Positions 1 through 10,692 of a stretch of DNA of 64,000 bases are shown one piece after another; the first letter of the stretch is position 1, and each line of letters starts with the position of its first letter. The DNA comes from JACKBK01 sp963707275 (lineage in GTDB: Bacteria > Chloroflexota > Anaerolineae > JAAEKA01): the NCBI GenBank assembly GCA_963707275.1, contig CAVPPH010000013.1, positions 124,001 through 188,000 of the forward strand, given 5' to 3'. The notes under the pieces were generated by a model, which had not been told where the DNA came from, ran no database searches, and was given only the letters and a program-made list of their open reading frames with translations. The translations under genes were made by a program, and so were the position numbers.

Positions 1-770
1 ACGTAGTCGCAGGCGGTGGTGATCTGGCGGAACCCGAAACGGTGCACGATGGGCCGGCTCATGGGACTGGCGTCGATGGTCAGAAAGCGCGCACCGCGGC
101 GGATCGCCTCCTGGACACGCACCGCCAGCAGCGCCGTGTAGTAGCCGCGTTTGCGGTACCCGGCCAGCGTCGACCCGCCCCACAGACTGGCAAAGGGCCG
201 GCCTTCCTCAATGTACAGCCAGGCGACACTGACCGGCAGGTCGTCATGATAGCCGGCGTAGACGGACATCTTCTCCGGGAAATCGCGCAACGCTTCGCCG
301 AGATAGGCGATGATGCCGCTCTGGTCTTCATCCCACACGGCCTGTTCGACCGCTTCGACATCGCTCAGCAGCTCCGGGTCATGGATACGACGAATGTCCA
401 TGTTGACTGGCTGGAGCAGCGCCACGGGCGCTTCGCTCAGTTCCAGCGCCATGATGCTCTCCAGCTCGTCGGCGGTGAAGCCATGCAGCAGCAGGCGGGC
501 GTTGAGATCAGCCGGCTGGTCGTGTTCGTAGAGCTTCCAGCCTACCTTCAAGCCCAGTGAACGGCCATACCTGATTTGCTCCTCTATCGCACGATCAGCG
601 GTGTCGACATCCAGGCGCGTGTAGGCGATGAAGCAGCTTTCGCGGCGCGCGGCAGTGTCAGCGGGCCGGTGACGCACGACGGGGCCGGCCTCCTCGCGCT
701 GCATGGTGGGCCATTCAGCGTTGATGCGCTCTTCCAGATCGTAGAGCGCCAGCAGTTCATGCAGTTCCAT
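1..770 (-). CDS. GNAT-family N-acetyltransferase (partial at left edge)
   Basis: Reading left from the ATG at 770-768 gives an uninterrupted frame to the window edge, so the C-terminus is missing. The last part translates to an acetyl-CoA-binding GNAT core: a beta strand followed by LAGYRKRGYYTALLAVRV, a variant of the Q/RxxGxG/A loop, and near the edge the typical IDASPMSRPIVHRFGF segment before the last strand. About 130 N-terminal residues before the core look like a degenerate first GNAT-like half. The start is supported by AGGAAGG just upstream. It begins 4 bases after the SMR exporter stop, so the two are probably co-transcribed. The substrate cannot be told from sequence. Confidence 0.75.
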   Translation of the reverse strand, partial: MELHELLALYDLEERINAEWPTMQREEAGPVVRHRPADTAARRESCFIAYTRLDVDTADRAIEEQIRYGRSLGLKVGWKLYEHDQPADLNARLLLHGFTADELESIMALELSEAPVALLQPVNMDIRRIHDPELLSDVEAVEQAVWDEDQSGIIAYLGEALRDFPEKMSVYAGYHDDLPVSVAWLYIEEGRPFASLWGGSTLAGYRKRGYYTALLAVRVQEAIRRGARFLTIDASPMSRPIVHRFGFRQITTACDY

Positions 771-774
771 GTCG

Positions 775-1098
775 CTACCTTCCTACGCCGACAAATCCAA
801 GGCCGACGACGCCAGCGATGATCAATCCGATTGAGACCAGTTTCAACGCGGTCAGCGGCTCATGAAAATAGACGACGCCGATGGCTGCGATCAACGCCGT
901 TCCGAGGCCCGCCCATATCGCGTATACCAGGCTGACCTCCAGTTGCTTGAGCGCCAGCGCAATCGCCCCGAGGCTGAGCGCATAGCAGACGAACATCATC
1001 ACAGTGTAGAAGGGGCGCGTCATCCCTTCCGATAGCTTCATGCTGGTCGTGCCGATCACTTCAAGCACGATGCCCAAAAACAAGATCACCCAGGCCAT
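775..1098 (-). CDS. SMR-family multidrug/quaternary-ammonium exporter
   Basis: A 107-residue protein with four hydrophobic helices, the normal length of small multidrug resistance exporters, which act as dual-topology dimers in the inner membrane and exchange protons for cationic drugs. The membrane-embedded proton-coupling Glu is residue 13 in LEVIGTTSMKLSEG, equivalent to EmrE Glu14; the EVIGTT and YAIWAGLGTA stretches resemble the EmrE/Qac subtype more than the guanidinium (Gdx) subtype. The frame is open further upstream, but the ATG at 1098 has a good AAGGAA ribosome site and begins directly with helix 1. It leads a two-gene unit with the GNAT protein. Confidence 0.9.
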   Translation of the reverse strand: MAWVILFLGIVLEVIGTTSMKLSEGMTRPFYTVMMFVCYALSLGAIALALKQLEVSLVYAIWAGLGTALIAAIGVVYFHEPLTALKLVSIGLIIAGVVGLGFVGVGR

Positions 1099-1144
1099 CA
1101 AGACAGTTCCTTCGCTTTTATGAATCTTGGGCCGATGCACCGCA

Positions 1145-1195
1145 TCAGATTTCCCAGGTCGCCAGAGCGTTTTCGAGGCGACTTCGGAAGTCTGA
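1145..1195 (-). promoter_or_regulatory. Stem-loop in the SMR gene leader
   Basis: Imperfect inverted repeat: TCAGATTTCC pairs with GGAAGTCTGA (one mismatch) around an inner GTCGCC/GGCGAC stem. It lies in the predicted 5' leader of the exporter. I could not match it to ykkC-type guanidine riboswitch motifs. A regulatory role is only inferred from position. Confidence 0.3.
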
Positions 1196-1230
1196 TCCCT
1201 GCTGTGCGAGTAGTGGCCCTTCGAGCGACA

Positions 1231-1260
1231 ATTATACATTGCCAGCCGCGCAACAGCCAA
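1231..1260 (-). promoter_or_regulatory. Sigma-70-type promoter of the SMR-GNAT unit
   Basis: On the minus strand TTGGCT (1260-1255), an 18-base spacer and a perfect TATAAT (1236-1231). The predicted start lies about 125 bases before the SMR start codon, leaving a long structured leader (see 1145-1195). Confidence 0.5.
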
Positions 1261-1455
1261 TGTAGCGGGCACCGTGCGCGCCGAATGGCAGCGCGCGATA
1301 TGGTCTGTATACTGTTGCTCTCTGCCTGAAATTCCCTATATCTAGTAGGTTGGACGGCGGCGACAAGATGGCGACCCAACCCGGTTGGCGGGCCGCAAAT
1401 TGGGATAAGTCGGTGTTTTGTGGTACAATTTCGTCATCAATTGACACACGCACCG

Positions 1456-1487
1456 CGGGGTTGCTGCCAATCGTTTCAGCAGCCCCG
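1456..1487 (+). promoter_or_regulatory. Hairpin in the gyrA leader
   Basis: CGGGGTTGCTG (1456-1466) pairs with CAGCAGCCCCG (1477-1487) over 11 positions with one G-T pair and a 10-base loop, about 40 bases before the gyrA start. A TACAAT box lies upstream at 1429-1434 without a convincing -35. Could be an attenuator or merely leader structure. Confidence 0.3.
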
Positions 1488-1527
1488 TATTGTTTGCATA
1501 ACACTTGCGAGGAACATCCCCCTGGCT

Positions 1528-4059
1528 ATGACAGAATCTGATCCCTTGGGAATGGTTGAGCCGATCGAAGCGCTTACTGACAACAACGCCGGCGCGATCC
1601 GGTCTGTAAATATCGAAAACGAGATGCGCGAGGCGTACCTGGATTACGCGATGAGTGTCATCGTATCGCGCGCGCTGCCCGATGCCCGCGATGGGTTGAA
1701 ACCGGTGCAGCGGCGCATCCTCTACGCGATGCACGATACGGGCATGCGTCCGTCGTCGCCCTACCGAAAATCGGCCCGTATCGTTGGTGAGGTGCTGGGC
1801 AAGTACCATCCACACGGCGACACGGCAGTCTACGACGCGATGGCGCGCATGGCTCAGGATTTCAGCCTGCGTTATCCGTTGGTCGACGGCCAGGGCAACT
1901 TCGGCTCGGTGGACGGCGACAGCCCGGCCGCGATGCGTTATACCGAAGCCCGCATGTCCAGGATCGCCGAGACCCTGCTGCAAGACATCGACATGGATAC
2001 GGTGGACTGGCGCGAGAACTTCGACGGCAGCCTGCAGGAACCGGAAGTGCTGCCCTCGATCCTGCCCAACCTGCTGGTCAACGGCGCATCGGGTATCGCG
2101 GTCGGTATGGCGACCAACGTGCCACCGCATCACCTGGGCGAGGTCGCCGACGCGGTCGTCCACGTCATCGACAACTGGGAACGGCTGGAAGAGATCACGC
2201 TGGAAGAGCTGATGGAGCACGTCAAGGGACCGGACTTCCCCACCGGCGGCACCGTCATGGGGCTGGACGGCATTCGCTCGGCCTACGCCACCGGCCGCGG
2301 CCACGTCCAGATGCGCGCCGTGGCGAATATCGAGGAGGCGAGAGGCCGCTTCCAGATCATCGTCACCGAGATTCCCTACCAGCTCAACAAGACCAATCTG
2401 CTGGAACGGATCGCCGAGTTGGCGCGTGAGGGCCGTCTCGACCAGATCAGTGACCTGCGCGACGAGTTGGACCGCACGGGAATGCGCATTGTCATCGAAC
2501 TCAAGCGCGGCAGCGCGCCGCGCAAGACGCTCAACCGGCTGTTCAAATACACGCCGCTCCAGTCTACTTTTGCTATCAACATGCTGGCGCTGATCAACGG
2601 CGAACCGCGGCTGCTGTCGCTCAAGCGTGCGCTCTACATCTTCATCGAACATCGCCAGGAGGTGATCACCCGCCGCAGTCTGTTCGAGCTGGCGAAGCTG
2701 CGCGCGCGTGCCCATATCCTGGACGGCCTGCGGATTGCTCTGCAGTTTCTGGACGAGGTCATCGAGACCATTCGCAATTCCGAGAGCGCCGATGCAGCCC
2801 GCGGCGCACTGATGGAACGTTTCGGTCTCAGCGAGCTACAGGCGCAGGCGATCCTCGACCTGCAACTGCGCCGGCTGGCTGCGCTGGAACAGCAGAAGAT
2901 CGAAGACGAGTACAGCCAGGTCATGGCGCGCATTGAGTGGCTGGAGGATCTGCTGGCCAACCCGCACAAGATCCTGGCGATCATCCGGGAAGAAACTGTG
3001 GCGCTGAAGGAAAAGTTCAACGATGAGCGCCGCACCTACATTTCCCCCGAAGCGGCGACCGAGCTGCGTGAAGAAGACCTGACGCCCAACGACCCGGTGC
3101 TGATCACCATCACCCAGAACAGCTACGTCAAGCGTACGGCCGCCGAGCAGTTTCGCGCGCAGGGCCGCGGCGGTCGCGGCGTGATGGGCATGACAACCCG
3201 CGATGAGGACGAGATCGCACATCTGCACTTCGCGCACGCGCACGACCACGTCCTCTTCTTCACTAATCGCGGCCGGGTCTTCTCTGACCGGGTCTGGAAC
3301 CTGCCCGAAGCAGCGCGCACCGGCAAGGGGATGCCGCTGGTCAACGTCCTCAACTTGGGGCCGCGCGAGACCGTCACCTCGCTGGTGCTGGTGGAAGATT
3401 TCTCCGAGGCGCGCTACATCAGCCTGCTGACTACCCAGGGCCGCATCAAACGTGTTGAGTTGAGCGAGTTTGCCAGCGTGCGCCCGTCCGGCATCATCGC
3501 GATGAACCTGGACCCCGGCGACGAGCTTTCCTGGGCCAGGACCACCAGCGGCGAACAGGAGTTGATCGTTGTTACCGCGGGTGGGTTGGCGCTGCGCTTC
3601 GATGAGAATGCGGTGCGACCCATGGGCCGCACGGCTGCCGGCGTCTGGGCGATTCGCCTGCGCCCCGGCGACCGGGTGACCGGCTTCGACGTGGTCAACC
3701 CCGACGGCGACCTGCTGGTGGTGACGGCCAAGGGCTACGGCAAACGCACGCCCATGGAGCAATACGCCGCCAAAGGGCGCTATACCCAGGGGATACTGAC
3801 CATCGACCACAACCGGCTGGACGAAACCGGCCCCATCATCACCGGTCGCGTCGTCGATCCCGACGACCAGATCTCGCTGATTACCACCGGCGGGATCATC
3901 ATCCGCATGCGCGTCAGCGACGTCAACCAGATGGGACGCGCGACCAAGGGCGTCAAGATGGTGAACCTGGATGACGGCCACACCGTCTCCGCCTGCGCCC
4001 GTATCCGCGCGACGGAGGCCAGCAAGGCGGAAGGGGAAGCGCAAGAACCAGTGGGATAA
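1528..4059 (+). CDS. gyrA: DNA gyrase subunit A
   Basis: Type IIA topoisomerase subunit that cuts and religates DNA and, with GyrB, introduces negative supercoils using ATP. The 843-residue length is normal. The N-terminal winged-helix/tower region carries the cleavage Tyr at about residue 138 in AAMRYTEAR. The C-terminal beta-pinwheel contains a GyrA-box-like AQGRGGRGVMG near residues 545-555, which favours GyrA over ParC. The quinolone-determining loop reads HGDTAVYD: Thr (residue 99) replaces the Ser83 of E. coli while the Asp87 equivalent is kept. The frame is open upstream, but the ATG at 1528 gives the usual N-terminus; GAGGAA sits rather far upstream. It stands alone, without gyrB nearby. 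Confidence 0.97.
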   Translation: MTESDPLGMVEPIEALTDNNAGAIRSVNIENEMREAYLDYAMSVIVSRALPDARDGLKPVQRRILYAMHDTGMRPSSPYRKSARIVGEVLGKYHPHGDTAVYDAMARMAQDFSLRYPLVDGQGNFGSVDGDSPAAMRYTEARMSRIAETLLQDIDMDTVDWRENFDGSLQEPEVLPSILPNLLVNGASGIAVGMATNVPPHHLGEVADAVVHVIDNWERLEEITLEELMEHVKGPDFPTGGTVMGLDGIRSAYATGRGHVQMRAVANIEEARGRFQIIVTEIPYQLNKTNLLERIAELAREGRLDQISDLRDELDRTGMRIVIELKRGSAPRKTLNRLFKYTPLQSTFAINMLALINGEPRLLSLKRALYIFIEHRQEVITRRSLFELAKLRARAHILDGLRIALQFLDEVIETIRNSESADAARGALMERFGLSELQAQAILDLQLRRLAALEQQKIEDEYSQVMARIEWLEDLLANPHKILAIIREETVALKEKFNDERRTYISPEAATELREEDLTPNDPVLITITQNSYVKRTAAEQFRAQGRGGRGVMGMTTRDEDEIAHLHFAHAHDHVLFFTNRGRVFSDRVWNLPEAARTGKGMPLVNVLNLGPRETVTSLVLVEDFSEARYISLLTTQGRIKRVELSEFASVRPSGIIAMNLDPGDELSWARTTSGEQELIVVTAGGLALRFDENAVRPMGRTAAGVWAIRLRPGDRVTGFDVVNPDGDLLVVTAKGYGKRTPMEQYAAKGRYTQGILTIDHNRLDETGPIITGRVVDPDDQISLITTGGIIIRMRVSDVNQMGRATKGVKMVNLDDGHTVSACARIRATEASKAEGEAQEPVG

Positions 4060-4085
4060 TCTGCCCCTCTGTTTTCATCCGTCAG

Positions 4086-4128
4086 ATGCGACGAGGTCGG
4101 TGTATGATCCACATCGGACTCGTCGCAT
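4086..4128. terminator. Long hairpin after gyrA
   Basis: ATGCGACGAG (4086-4095) is perfectly complementary to 4119-4128. The stem continues inward after one mismatch through TCGGTGT/ACATCGG (two G-T pairs) to a 7-base loop. There is no long T-run, so it may be a structural element or a weak terminator. The interval 4060-4425 between gyrA and the next gene holds only this and the following hairpin; I see no gene there. Confidence 0.4.
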
Positions 4129-4239
4129 TTATGACTATCCGATGATCCTTGTGATAGACGCCGCAGGCGCTTGAGCGCAGGTCTGTCTGGACGCTGTGTT
4201 CTATCCACAAACCGTATCGACCAGCCGGATGAGTTCGCA

Positions 4240-4276
4240 CAAAGACGCCGTTCGTAGCAGCGGCGTCTTTGTTGTG
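4240..4276. terminator. Rho-independent-type terminator downstream of gyrA
   Basis: Perfect 11-bp stem CAAAGACGCCG (4240-4250)/CGGCGTCTTTG (4261-4271), 10-base loop, with A-rich left and T-rich right edges. Confidence 0.6.
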
Positions 4277-4425
4277 TGGCGGACACTTGCGAATGATCGG
4301 CAAGCGACTCAGAATCGCTGAAAGCGGCATGAGTGCCTTGTCTCTCGCGCCCATGCGTGGTAAGATACGGTTGCATCCTGTGTTTCTTCTCACGAGTTTG
4401 GCGACTACCGTCAAGGAGGTCTGAC

Positions 4426-4620
4426 ATGACTCGGATACGCTACACCAACACCGTTGTTTGCGATGGCTGCGGCGTCGAGGTGACATGGACGCCAGTATTG
4501 AAGGGAGAGAAGTCGTTCTGCTGCCAGCAGTGCGCGCAGGGGCTGGCGTGTGAGTGTGACTTTCCTCCCGACGAGGACAAGGCAAAGCAGGCTGAGCCGG
4601 CCGCGATGCTGACCTATTGA
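4426..4620 (+). CDS. Small Cys-rich, putative metal-binding protein
   Basis: A 64-residue protein with seven Cys arranged CDGC, then CCQQC and CEC. The spacing and the run LKGEKSFCCQQCAQGLACEC recall the zinc-finger part of bacterial SmtA/BmtA metallothioneins (a G-K-x-Y/F-C-x3-C-A-x-G pattern), but the His residues of true SmtA are missing. I therefore infer zinc or other soft-metal binding only. The start at 4426 is set by a strong AAGGAGG seven bases upstream; the open frame extends 31 codons further without a better site. It is followed after 45 bases by the CBM48 gene. It could equally be a small zinc-ribbon protein of unknown role. Confidence 0.65.
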   Translation: MTRIRYTNTVVCDGCGVEVTWTPVLKGEKSFCCQQCAQGLACECDFPPDEDKAKQAEPAAMLTY

Positions 4621-4665
4621 GCTTGTATCTCAGGAAGGGTGTTCCCAGGTTTCAGGGATAAGCGC

Positions 4666-4980
4666 ATGATCCAGAAGCAGTTCATCGGCGCCGGCAAGAA
4701 AGCCACGTGCCGCATCATTTTCACCTTGCCGGAACAGATTTGGGCTGACGAGGTCTTCCTGGTTGGCAGCTTCAACGACTGGAGCGAGACCTCGCATCCG
4801 TTGCTGCAATCCAACAGCGGCGAGTGGCGCATCACGCTTGATCTGCCGTGCGGCCAGCGATACGAGTTTCGCTATCTGTGCGACGGCGAGTGGCTCAACG
4901 ACAACACCGCCGACGGCTATCTCGAAAACCCGCACGGCAGCCACAACAGTGTGGTCTACACGTCGCCGCCGGCCGCCTGA
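4666..4980 (+). CDS. Single-domain CBM48 / glycogen-binding protein
   Basis: A 104-residue protein consisting of little more than one carbohydrate-binding module 48 fold, as in the N-terminal domain of glycogen branching enzymes and the AMPK beta glycogen-binding domain. Visible signature: VFLVGSFNDWSE, then GEWRITLDLPCGQRYEFRYLCDG, with the Trp and Lys/Arg positions used in alpha-glucan stacking. No catalytic domain is attached. Such stand-alone modules may sense or tether glycogen. The ATG at 4666 has AGGGAT at good distance; a GTG at 4639 is in frame but poorly spaced. No glycogen enzymes are in the window, so the role stays open. Confidence 0.8.
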   Translation: MIQKQFIGAGKKATCRIIFTLPEQIWADEVFLVGSFNDWSETSHPLLQSNSGEWRITLDLPCGQRYEFRYLCDGEWLNDNTADGYLENPHGSHNSVVYTSPPAA

Positions 4981-5049
4981 AACAACCTTGTTCGCACGTA
5001 TCGGCGCTTCAGCGCCTGCTGCGAACAGGTGACTTGACACCTGACTGCT

Positions 5050-7279
<2,230 letters not shown>

Positions 7280-7393
7280 AATCGGTGTCTGACGCAGCTC
7301 GAAAGCAGGCTGAAGCAAGCTCACGTCGATGAATGGGCTTGCTCCAACTTATTTAAGGGGCATTCAGGCCGAAGTGCAACCCCCTTCCCCTCT

Positions 7394-8638
7394 ATGCAAC
7401 TCGCCATTTCTCCCCGCACGCGGCTCGGCGTGCAACAGACTTTCTCGGCCCTGCGCCATCGCAACTACCGGCTCTGGTTTGTCGGCCAGCTCATCTCGCT
7501 GGCTGGCACGTGGATGCAGACCACAGCGCAGGGGTATCTTGTTTTTGAGTTAACCAAGTCACCGGCGTTTCTCGGGTATGTGGGGTTTGCCGGCGGAGTT
7601 CCCTCGTGGATCTTCACCCTGTATGGCGGTGTGATCGCTGACCGTGTGCCGCGCCGTACGCTGATCATGATTACCCAGGCGGCGATGATGATCCTGGCCT
7701 TCGCCATGACAGGACTAGTCGTCACCGGGCTGATTCAGGCCTGGCAAATCATTGTGCTGGCAATGTTGCTCGGCGTGGCGCAGTCCTTTGACGCACCCGC
7801 ACGCCAGGCATTCGTGATGGAAATGGTGGGACGCGAAGACCTGACGAATGCCATTGCACTCAACTCGACCATGTTTAACATGGCGGCAGTCGTCGGGCCG
7901 GCGCTGGCGGGGATCGTTTATGCGCTGTGGGGTCCCGCCTGGTGCTTCACGATCAATGCCTTGTCCTACCTCGCGGTTATCCTGGCCCTGGCGGCTATGC
8001 GCCTGCCTGCGTTTGTGCCACGCGTACGCAAGGACCGCGCCATGACTGAAATGCGCGCAGGACTGGGCTATGTGCGCAACAACAAAGTCGTCCTGACGCT
8101 GATTCTGAACATGGCGGTGATAGCGATGTTCGGCATCAGCCTGGTAACGCTGATCCCGGCGTGGTCCGTTGATGTGCTGGGCGGGGACGTGCGCACCAAC
8201 GGCGCGTTGCTGGCAGCCCGTGGCATCGGGGCAGTCAGCGGCGCGTTGATGGTGGCTGCGCTGGGCAGTCGGCCAATACGCGGCAAGCTGTGGACCATCG
8301 GCAGCTTCGTGATGCCGCTCGCGATGTTCGCGTTTGCTGCTGCACACATCCTTCCCGTGTCGATGGCAATGTTAGTGGGTGTCGGGTGGAGCTTCATGGT
8401 CGTCGCCAACACCTCAAACTCGATGGTTCAGACCATGGTACCGGACGACCTGCGCGGCCGCGTGATGGGAGTCTATACGTTGATGTTCTTCGGTGGCATG
8501 CCGCTGGGGGCGCTGCTGATCGGCAGCATGGCAGAATTCCTCACCGAACCAATCACGCTGGCTATCAACGCCGCCATCGTCCTGTTGGTCGCCGCGTTCG
8601 TCTGGTTGCGCCTGCCGTTTATCCGCAAACTCGGATAA
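7394..8638 (+). CDS. MFS transporter (MFS_3 / enterobactin-exporter-like family)
   Basis: A 414-residue membrane protein with about 12 predicted helices in two halves. The N-terminal FSALRHRNYRLWFVGQLIS and the following LAGTWMQTTAQGYLVFEL are typical of the MFS_3 (PF05977) exporters. The cytoplasmic loop GGVIADRVPRRTLI is the usual MFS motif A (GxLaDrxGrr), and DAPARQAFVMEMV follows helix 4. Members are proton-driven exporters of siderophores, drugs or unknown metabolites; the substrate cannot be assigned. No clear ribosome site precedes the ATG. It converges on the M20 gene across an inverted-repeat element. Confidence 0.85.
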   Translation: MQLAISPRTRLGVQQTFSALRHRNYRLWFVGQLISLAGTWMQTTAQGYLVFELTKSPAFLGYVGFAGGVPSWIFTLYGGVIADRVPRRTLIMITQAAMMILAFAMTGLVVTGLIQAWQIIVLAMLLGVAQSFDAPARQAFVMEMVGREDLTNAIALNSTMFNMAAVVGPALAGIVYALWGPAWCFTINALSYLAVILALAAMRLPAFVPRVRKDRAMTEMRAGLGYVRNNKVVLTLILNMAVIAMFGISLVTLIPAWSVDVLGGDVRTNGALLAARGIGAVSGALMVAALGSRPIRGKLWTIGSFVMPLAMFAFAAAHILPVSMAMLVGVGWSFMVVANTSNSMVQTMVPDDLRGRVMGVYTLMFFGGMPLGALLIGSMAEFLTEPITLAINAAIVLLVAAFVWLRLPFIRKLG

Positions 8639-8649
8639 GGCGCTATGTT

Positions 8650-8736
8650 CCGAGTTTGCATCTGGCGGGTCTAGTAACAGGCCGGACGCAACGCGTTGGC
8701 CTCGTCCGCCTCATTTGCCGCCAGATGCCAACTCGG
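8650..8736. repeat. 87-bp inverted-repeat element between convergent genes
   Basis: Left arm 8650-8668 and right arm 8718-8736 are complementary over 19 bases with one mismatch (CCGAGTTTGCATCTGGCGG against CCGCCAGATGCCAACTCGG). An inner GGACG/CGTCC pair extends the fold. It sits exactly between two converging stops, so it may terminate both genes; its size also fits a miniature inverted-repeat element. No T-run. Confidence 0.55.
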
Positions 8737-8744
8737 TTGGAAGG

Positions 8745-10121
8745 CTACTCCTTACCAGTCGCTGTAAACTGCTCCAGCAGCCGTCCAATCACCTTGACGC
8801 CCTCCACAAAATCGGCGATGCGGATGCTCTCGTTGGGCGCATGGACGTGGCTGTCGTGCCAGCTCACGCCGGCCGACGCGACCGGCACGCCGTTGCGCCC
8901 GCATAGCTCCCACATCGGCCCGCTGCCGGGGGAGGTCGGCTGTACGATGGGCAGTTGCTCGCTTACCTGGCCGATGGCTGCGGCCACGGCACGCGCGATC
9001 GTACTGTCGGGCGATGTGCGCCACGGCATCAGGTAGTCGTTGTGATCGACGACCTCCACATCGCTGAAGCCGCGCCGGTCCAGGTGTTCGCGTAGCAACT
9101 TGAATGCAATCTGCGGCGTCAGCTCCGGCACCAGCCGCATGTCCATCTTGGCGGTCGCCTGCGCCGGGATGACCGTCTTGGAGCCGGGCCCGCTGTAGCC
9201 GCTCGCCAGTCCGTTGACGTTCAGGGCCGGTTCCATCAGCCAGCGACGCACGGCAGCCGCACCGGTCAGCCCGCCCAGCAGGCCGTTGGTAAAACCGTAG
9301 GAGGCTTGCAGCGCCGGTTTGTTGAACGGAACGTCCTCCAGCAGGCGCTCCTCGACCGCGGTCGGTTGGCGGACGTGATCCAGCAGGCCGTCGATGGTGA
9401 CCTGACCATCGGATGCGCGCAGGCTGTCCAGCGCCTCGGTCAGCCGCCAGGCCGCGTTGGGAAAGATGCCGCCGTTGCCGGAATGCGCATCCAGCGCGGC
9501 GGTGCGCACCCGTAGGTCGAAGGCCGCCATCCCCTTCACGCCCAGGCAGATCACCGGGTTCCCGTCGGCGTTCTTGGAGCCAAACTCCCACAGACAGCCG
9601 TCAGCCTCGCTCAGTAGCGCCCCTTGTTCCTCGCCAAAACGGAAAAGGAACGGGCTGCCGATCTCCTCCTCGCCCTCGATGATGTAGAGTACGCGCACCG
9701 GCAGCGGGCCTACCGTCTCCTGGTAGATGCGAATCGCCGCCAGCCGCGCCACCAGGTCGCCCTTGTTGTCGGAGACGCCGCGCGCGTACAGCTTGCCGTC
9801 GCGCGCCTGCGGCTCGAACGGCGGCGACAGCCACTCGTCCAGTGGATCGGGCGGTTGCACGTCGTAGTGGTTGTAGATCATCAGGCAGCGCTCGCCCTGG
9901 CCGGCGCGGCCGATGATGATCGGCGGGCCGGATGGCTGTTCGGCCAGCTCGGTTGTGACGCCGGCCACGCGGCACAGCTCCTGAACGCGCGCTGCTGCAT
10001 CCAGCATGGCCGACCCGCGTTCGGCCGACACGCTGGGTATCCGGCACAGATCGGCCAGTTGAGAAATCACGTCGCCGGCCTGTGCGTCCACCGCGGCGTC
10101 GAAAGAGGAGAAGTCAGTCAT
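8745..10121 (-). CDS. M20-family metallo-dipeptidase
   Basis: A 458-residue cytosolic zinc peptidase of the M20 dipeptidase group (CNDP-like), usual length about 450-470. All parts of a di-zinc site are visible: MIYNHYDVQP with the first His, ARGVSDNKGD with the bridging Asp, EGEEEIGS with the catalytic Glu and neighbouring ligand, and a late SWHDSHVHAPNESI with the last His. Between them lies the lid/dimerisation domain containing AALDAHSGNGG. Such enzymes hydrolyse dipeptides or N-acyl amino acids. It diverges from a second M20 locus at 10233-11833, with 111 bases between the start codons. Confidence 0.92.
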   Translation of the reverse strand: MTDFSSFDAAVDAQAGDVISQLADLCRIPSVSAERGSAMLDAAARVQELCRVAGVTTELAEQPSGPPIIIGRAGQGERCLMIYNHYDVQPPDPLDEWLSPPFEPQARDGKLYARGVSDNKGDLVARLAAIRIYQETVGPLPVRVLYIIEGEEEIGSPFLFRFGEEQGALLSEADGCLWEFGSKNADGNPVICLGVKGMAAFDLRVRTAALDAHSGNGGIFPNAAWRLTEALDSLRASDGQVTIDGLLDHVRQPTAVEERLLEDVPFNKPALQASYGFTNGLLGGLTGAAAVRRWLMEPALNVNGLASGYSGPGSKTVIPAQATAKMDMRLVPELTPQIAFKLLREHLDRRGFSDVEVVDHNDYLMPWRTSPDSTIARAVAAAIGQVSEQLPIVQPTSPGSGPMWELCGRNGVPVASAGVSWHDSHVHAPNESIRIADFVEGVKVIGRLLEQFTATGKE

Positions 10122-10232
10122 TTGGAAACATCCTGTCGAAGTATGGATAATTGGAACATGTCATCAGACGTCGCAAGATACCACACCTGCGCGCCGGTTG
10201 GCAACTGTATCGCCATGTAAAGGAGCCCCGTC

Positions 10233-10620
10233 ATGACAACCCAGCGTTTTCTGCTGACCACCCGCGGCAAGGCCGCTCACGCCGGTCTCGCGCCGGACGA
10301 GGGAATCGAGCGCGATCCTGGCAATGGCCCATGTCCTGCAGGCCGCGTTACAACTCGACCGCGATGGCCAGCGCGTTTGGATTGAGGCGGTGCGAGGCGG
10401 GATGCGGCCCAACGTCATCGCCCCGGCGTGTCAGGCGTGGATCGCAGTCGAAGGAGCCAGCGGCGGCGAGGCCGAGGCGTTTCGCACTTCGCTAGAGTCG
10501 CTGCCAGTCGTCGTTCCAGGCACCAGCCTCGACGTGCAAACGACGGTGTCGCCAGCTCCAATGCGAATTTCGGATAGCCACCAGGCCAACTCGTCGGTCG
10601 CAACCGCGTCCCGCGGGCCT
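10233..10620 (+). pseudogene. Orphan M20 lid-domain fragment
   Basis: Behind a strong AAAGGAG site, the ATG at 10233 opens a frame that starts inside the dimerisation (lid) domain of a CPG2-like M20 peptidase: FLLTTRGKAAHAGLAPDE. After a +1 frameshift near 10300-10308 the homology continues in the next frame (AILAMAHVLQAALQLD, then GGMRPNVIAPACQAWIAVEG) to roughly position 10560. The catalytic domain halves that should flank this region are absent. The remaining bases up to 10692 show no recognisable domain. I read this as a remnant of a paralogue of the next gene, though expression of a stand-alone lid domain cannot be excluded. The right boundary is approximate. Confidence 0.55.
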
Positions 10621-10692
10621 CGTGCAGCGGTTGCCAGGCGCAGCCGGTTTCTTGCCAGCGGAGATCCGGCCACGCAGGAAGCTGTCGTTCTG

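Noticed and set aside
42..560. Plus-strand frame of 172 codons opposite the GNAT gene
   Set aside because: Shadow of the minus-strand GNAT coding region; no motif, and the opposite strand gives a clear acetyltransferase core.
1099..1230. Guanidine riboswitch in the SMR leader
   Set aside because: A structured leader before an SMR gene invites this idea, but I found neither the mini-ykkC paired loops nor the ykkC core, and the protein resembles the Qac/EmrE subtype rather than the guanidinium exporters.
1342..2715. Long minus-strand frame (457 codons) opposite gyrA
   Set aside because: Low-quality antisense frame caused by high-GC codon bias; gyrA on the plus strand is certain.
2836..4044. 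402-codon minus-strand frame opposite the gyrA C-terminal half
   Set aside because: Same antisense artefact; no domain signature and no ribosome site.
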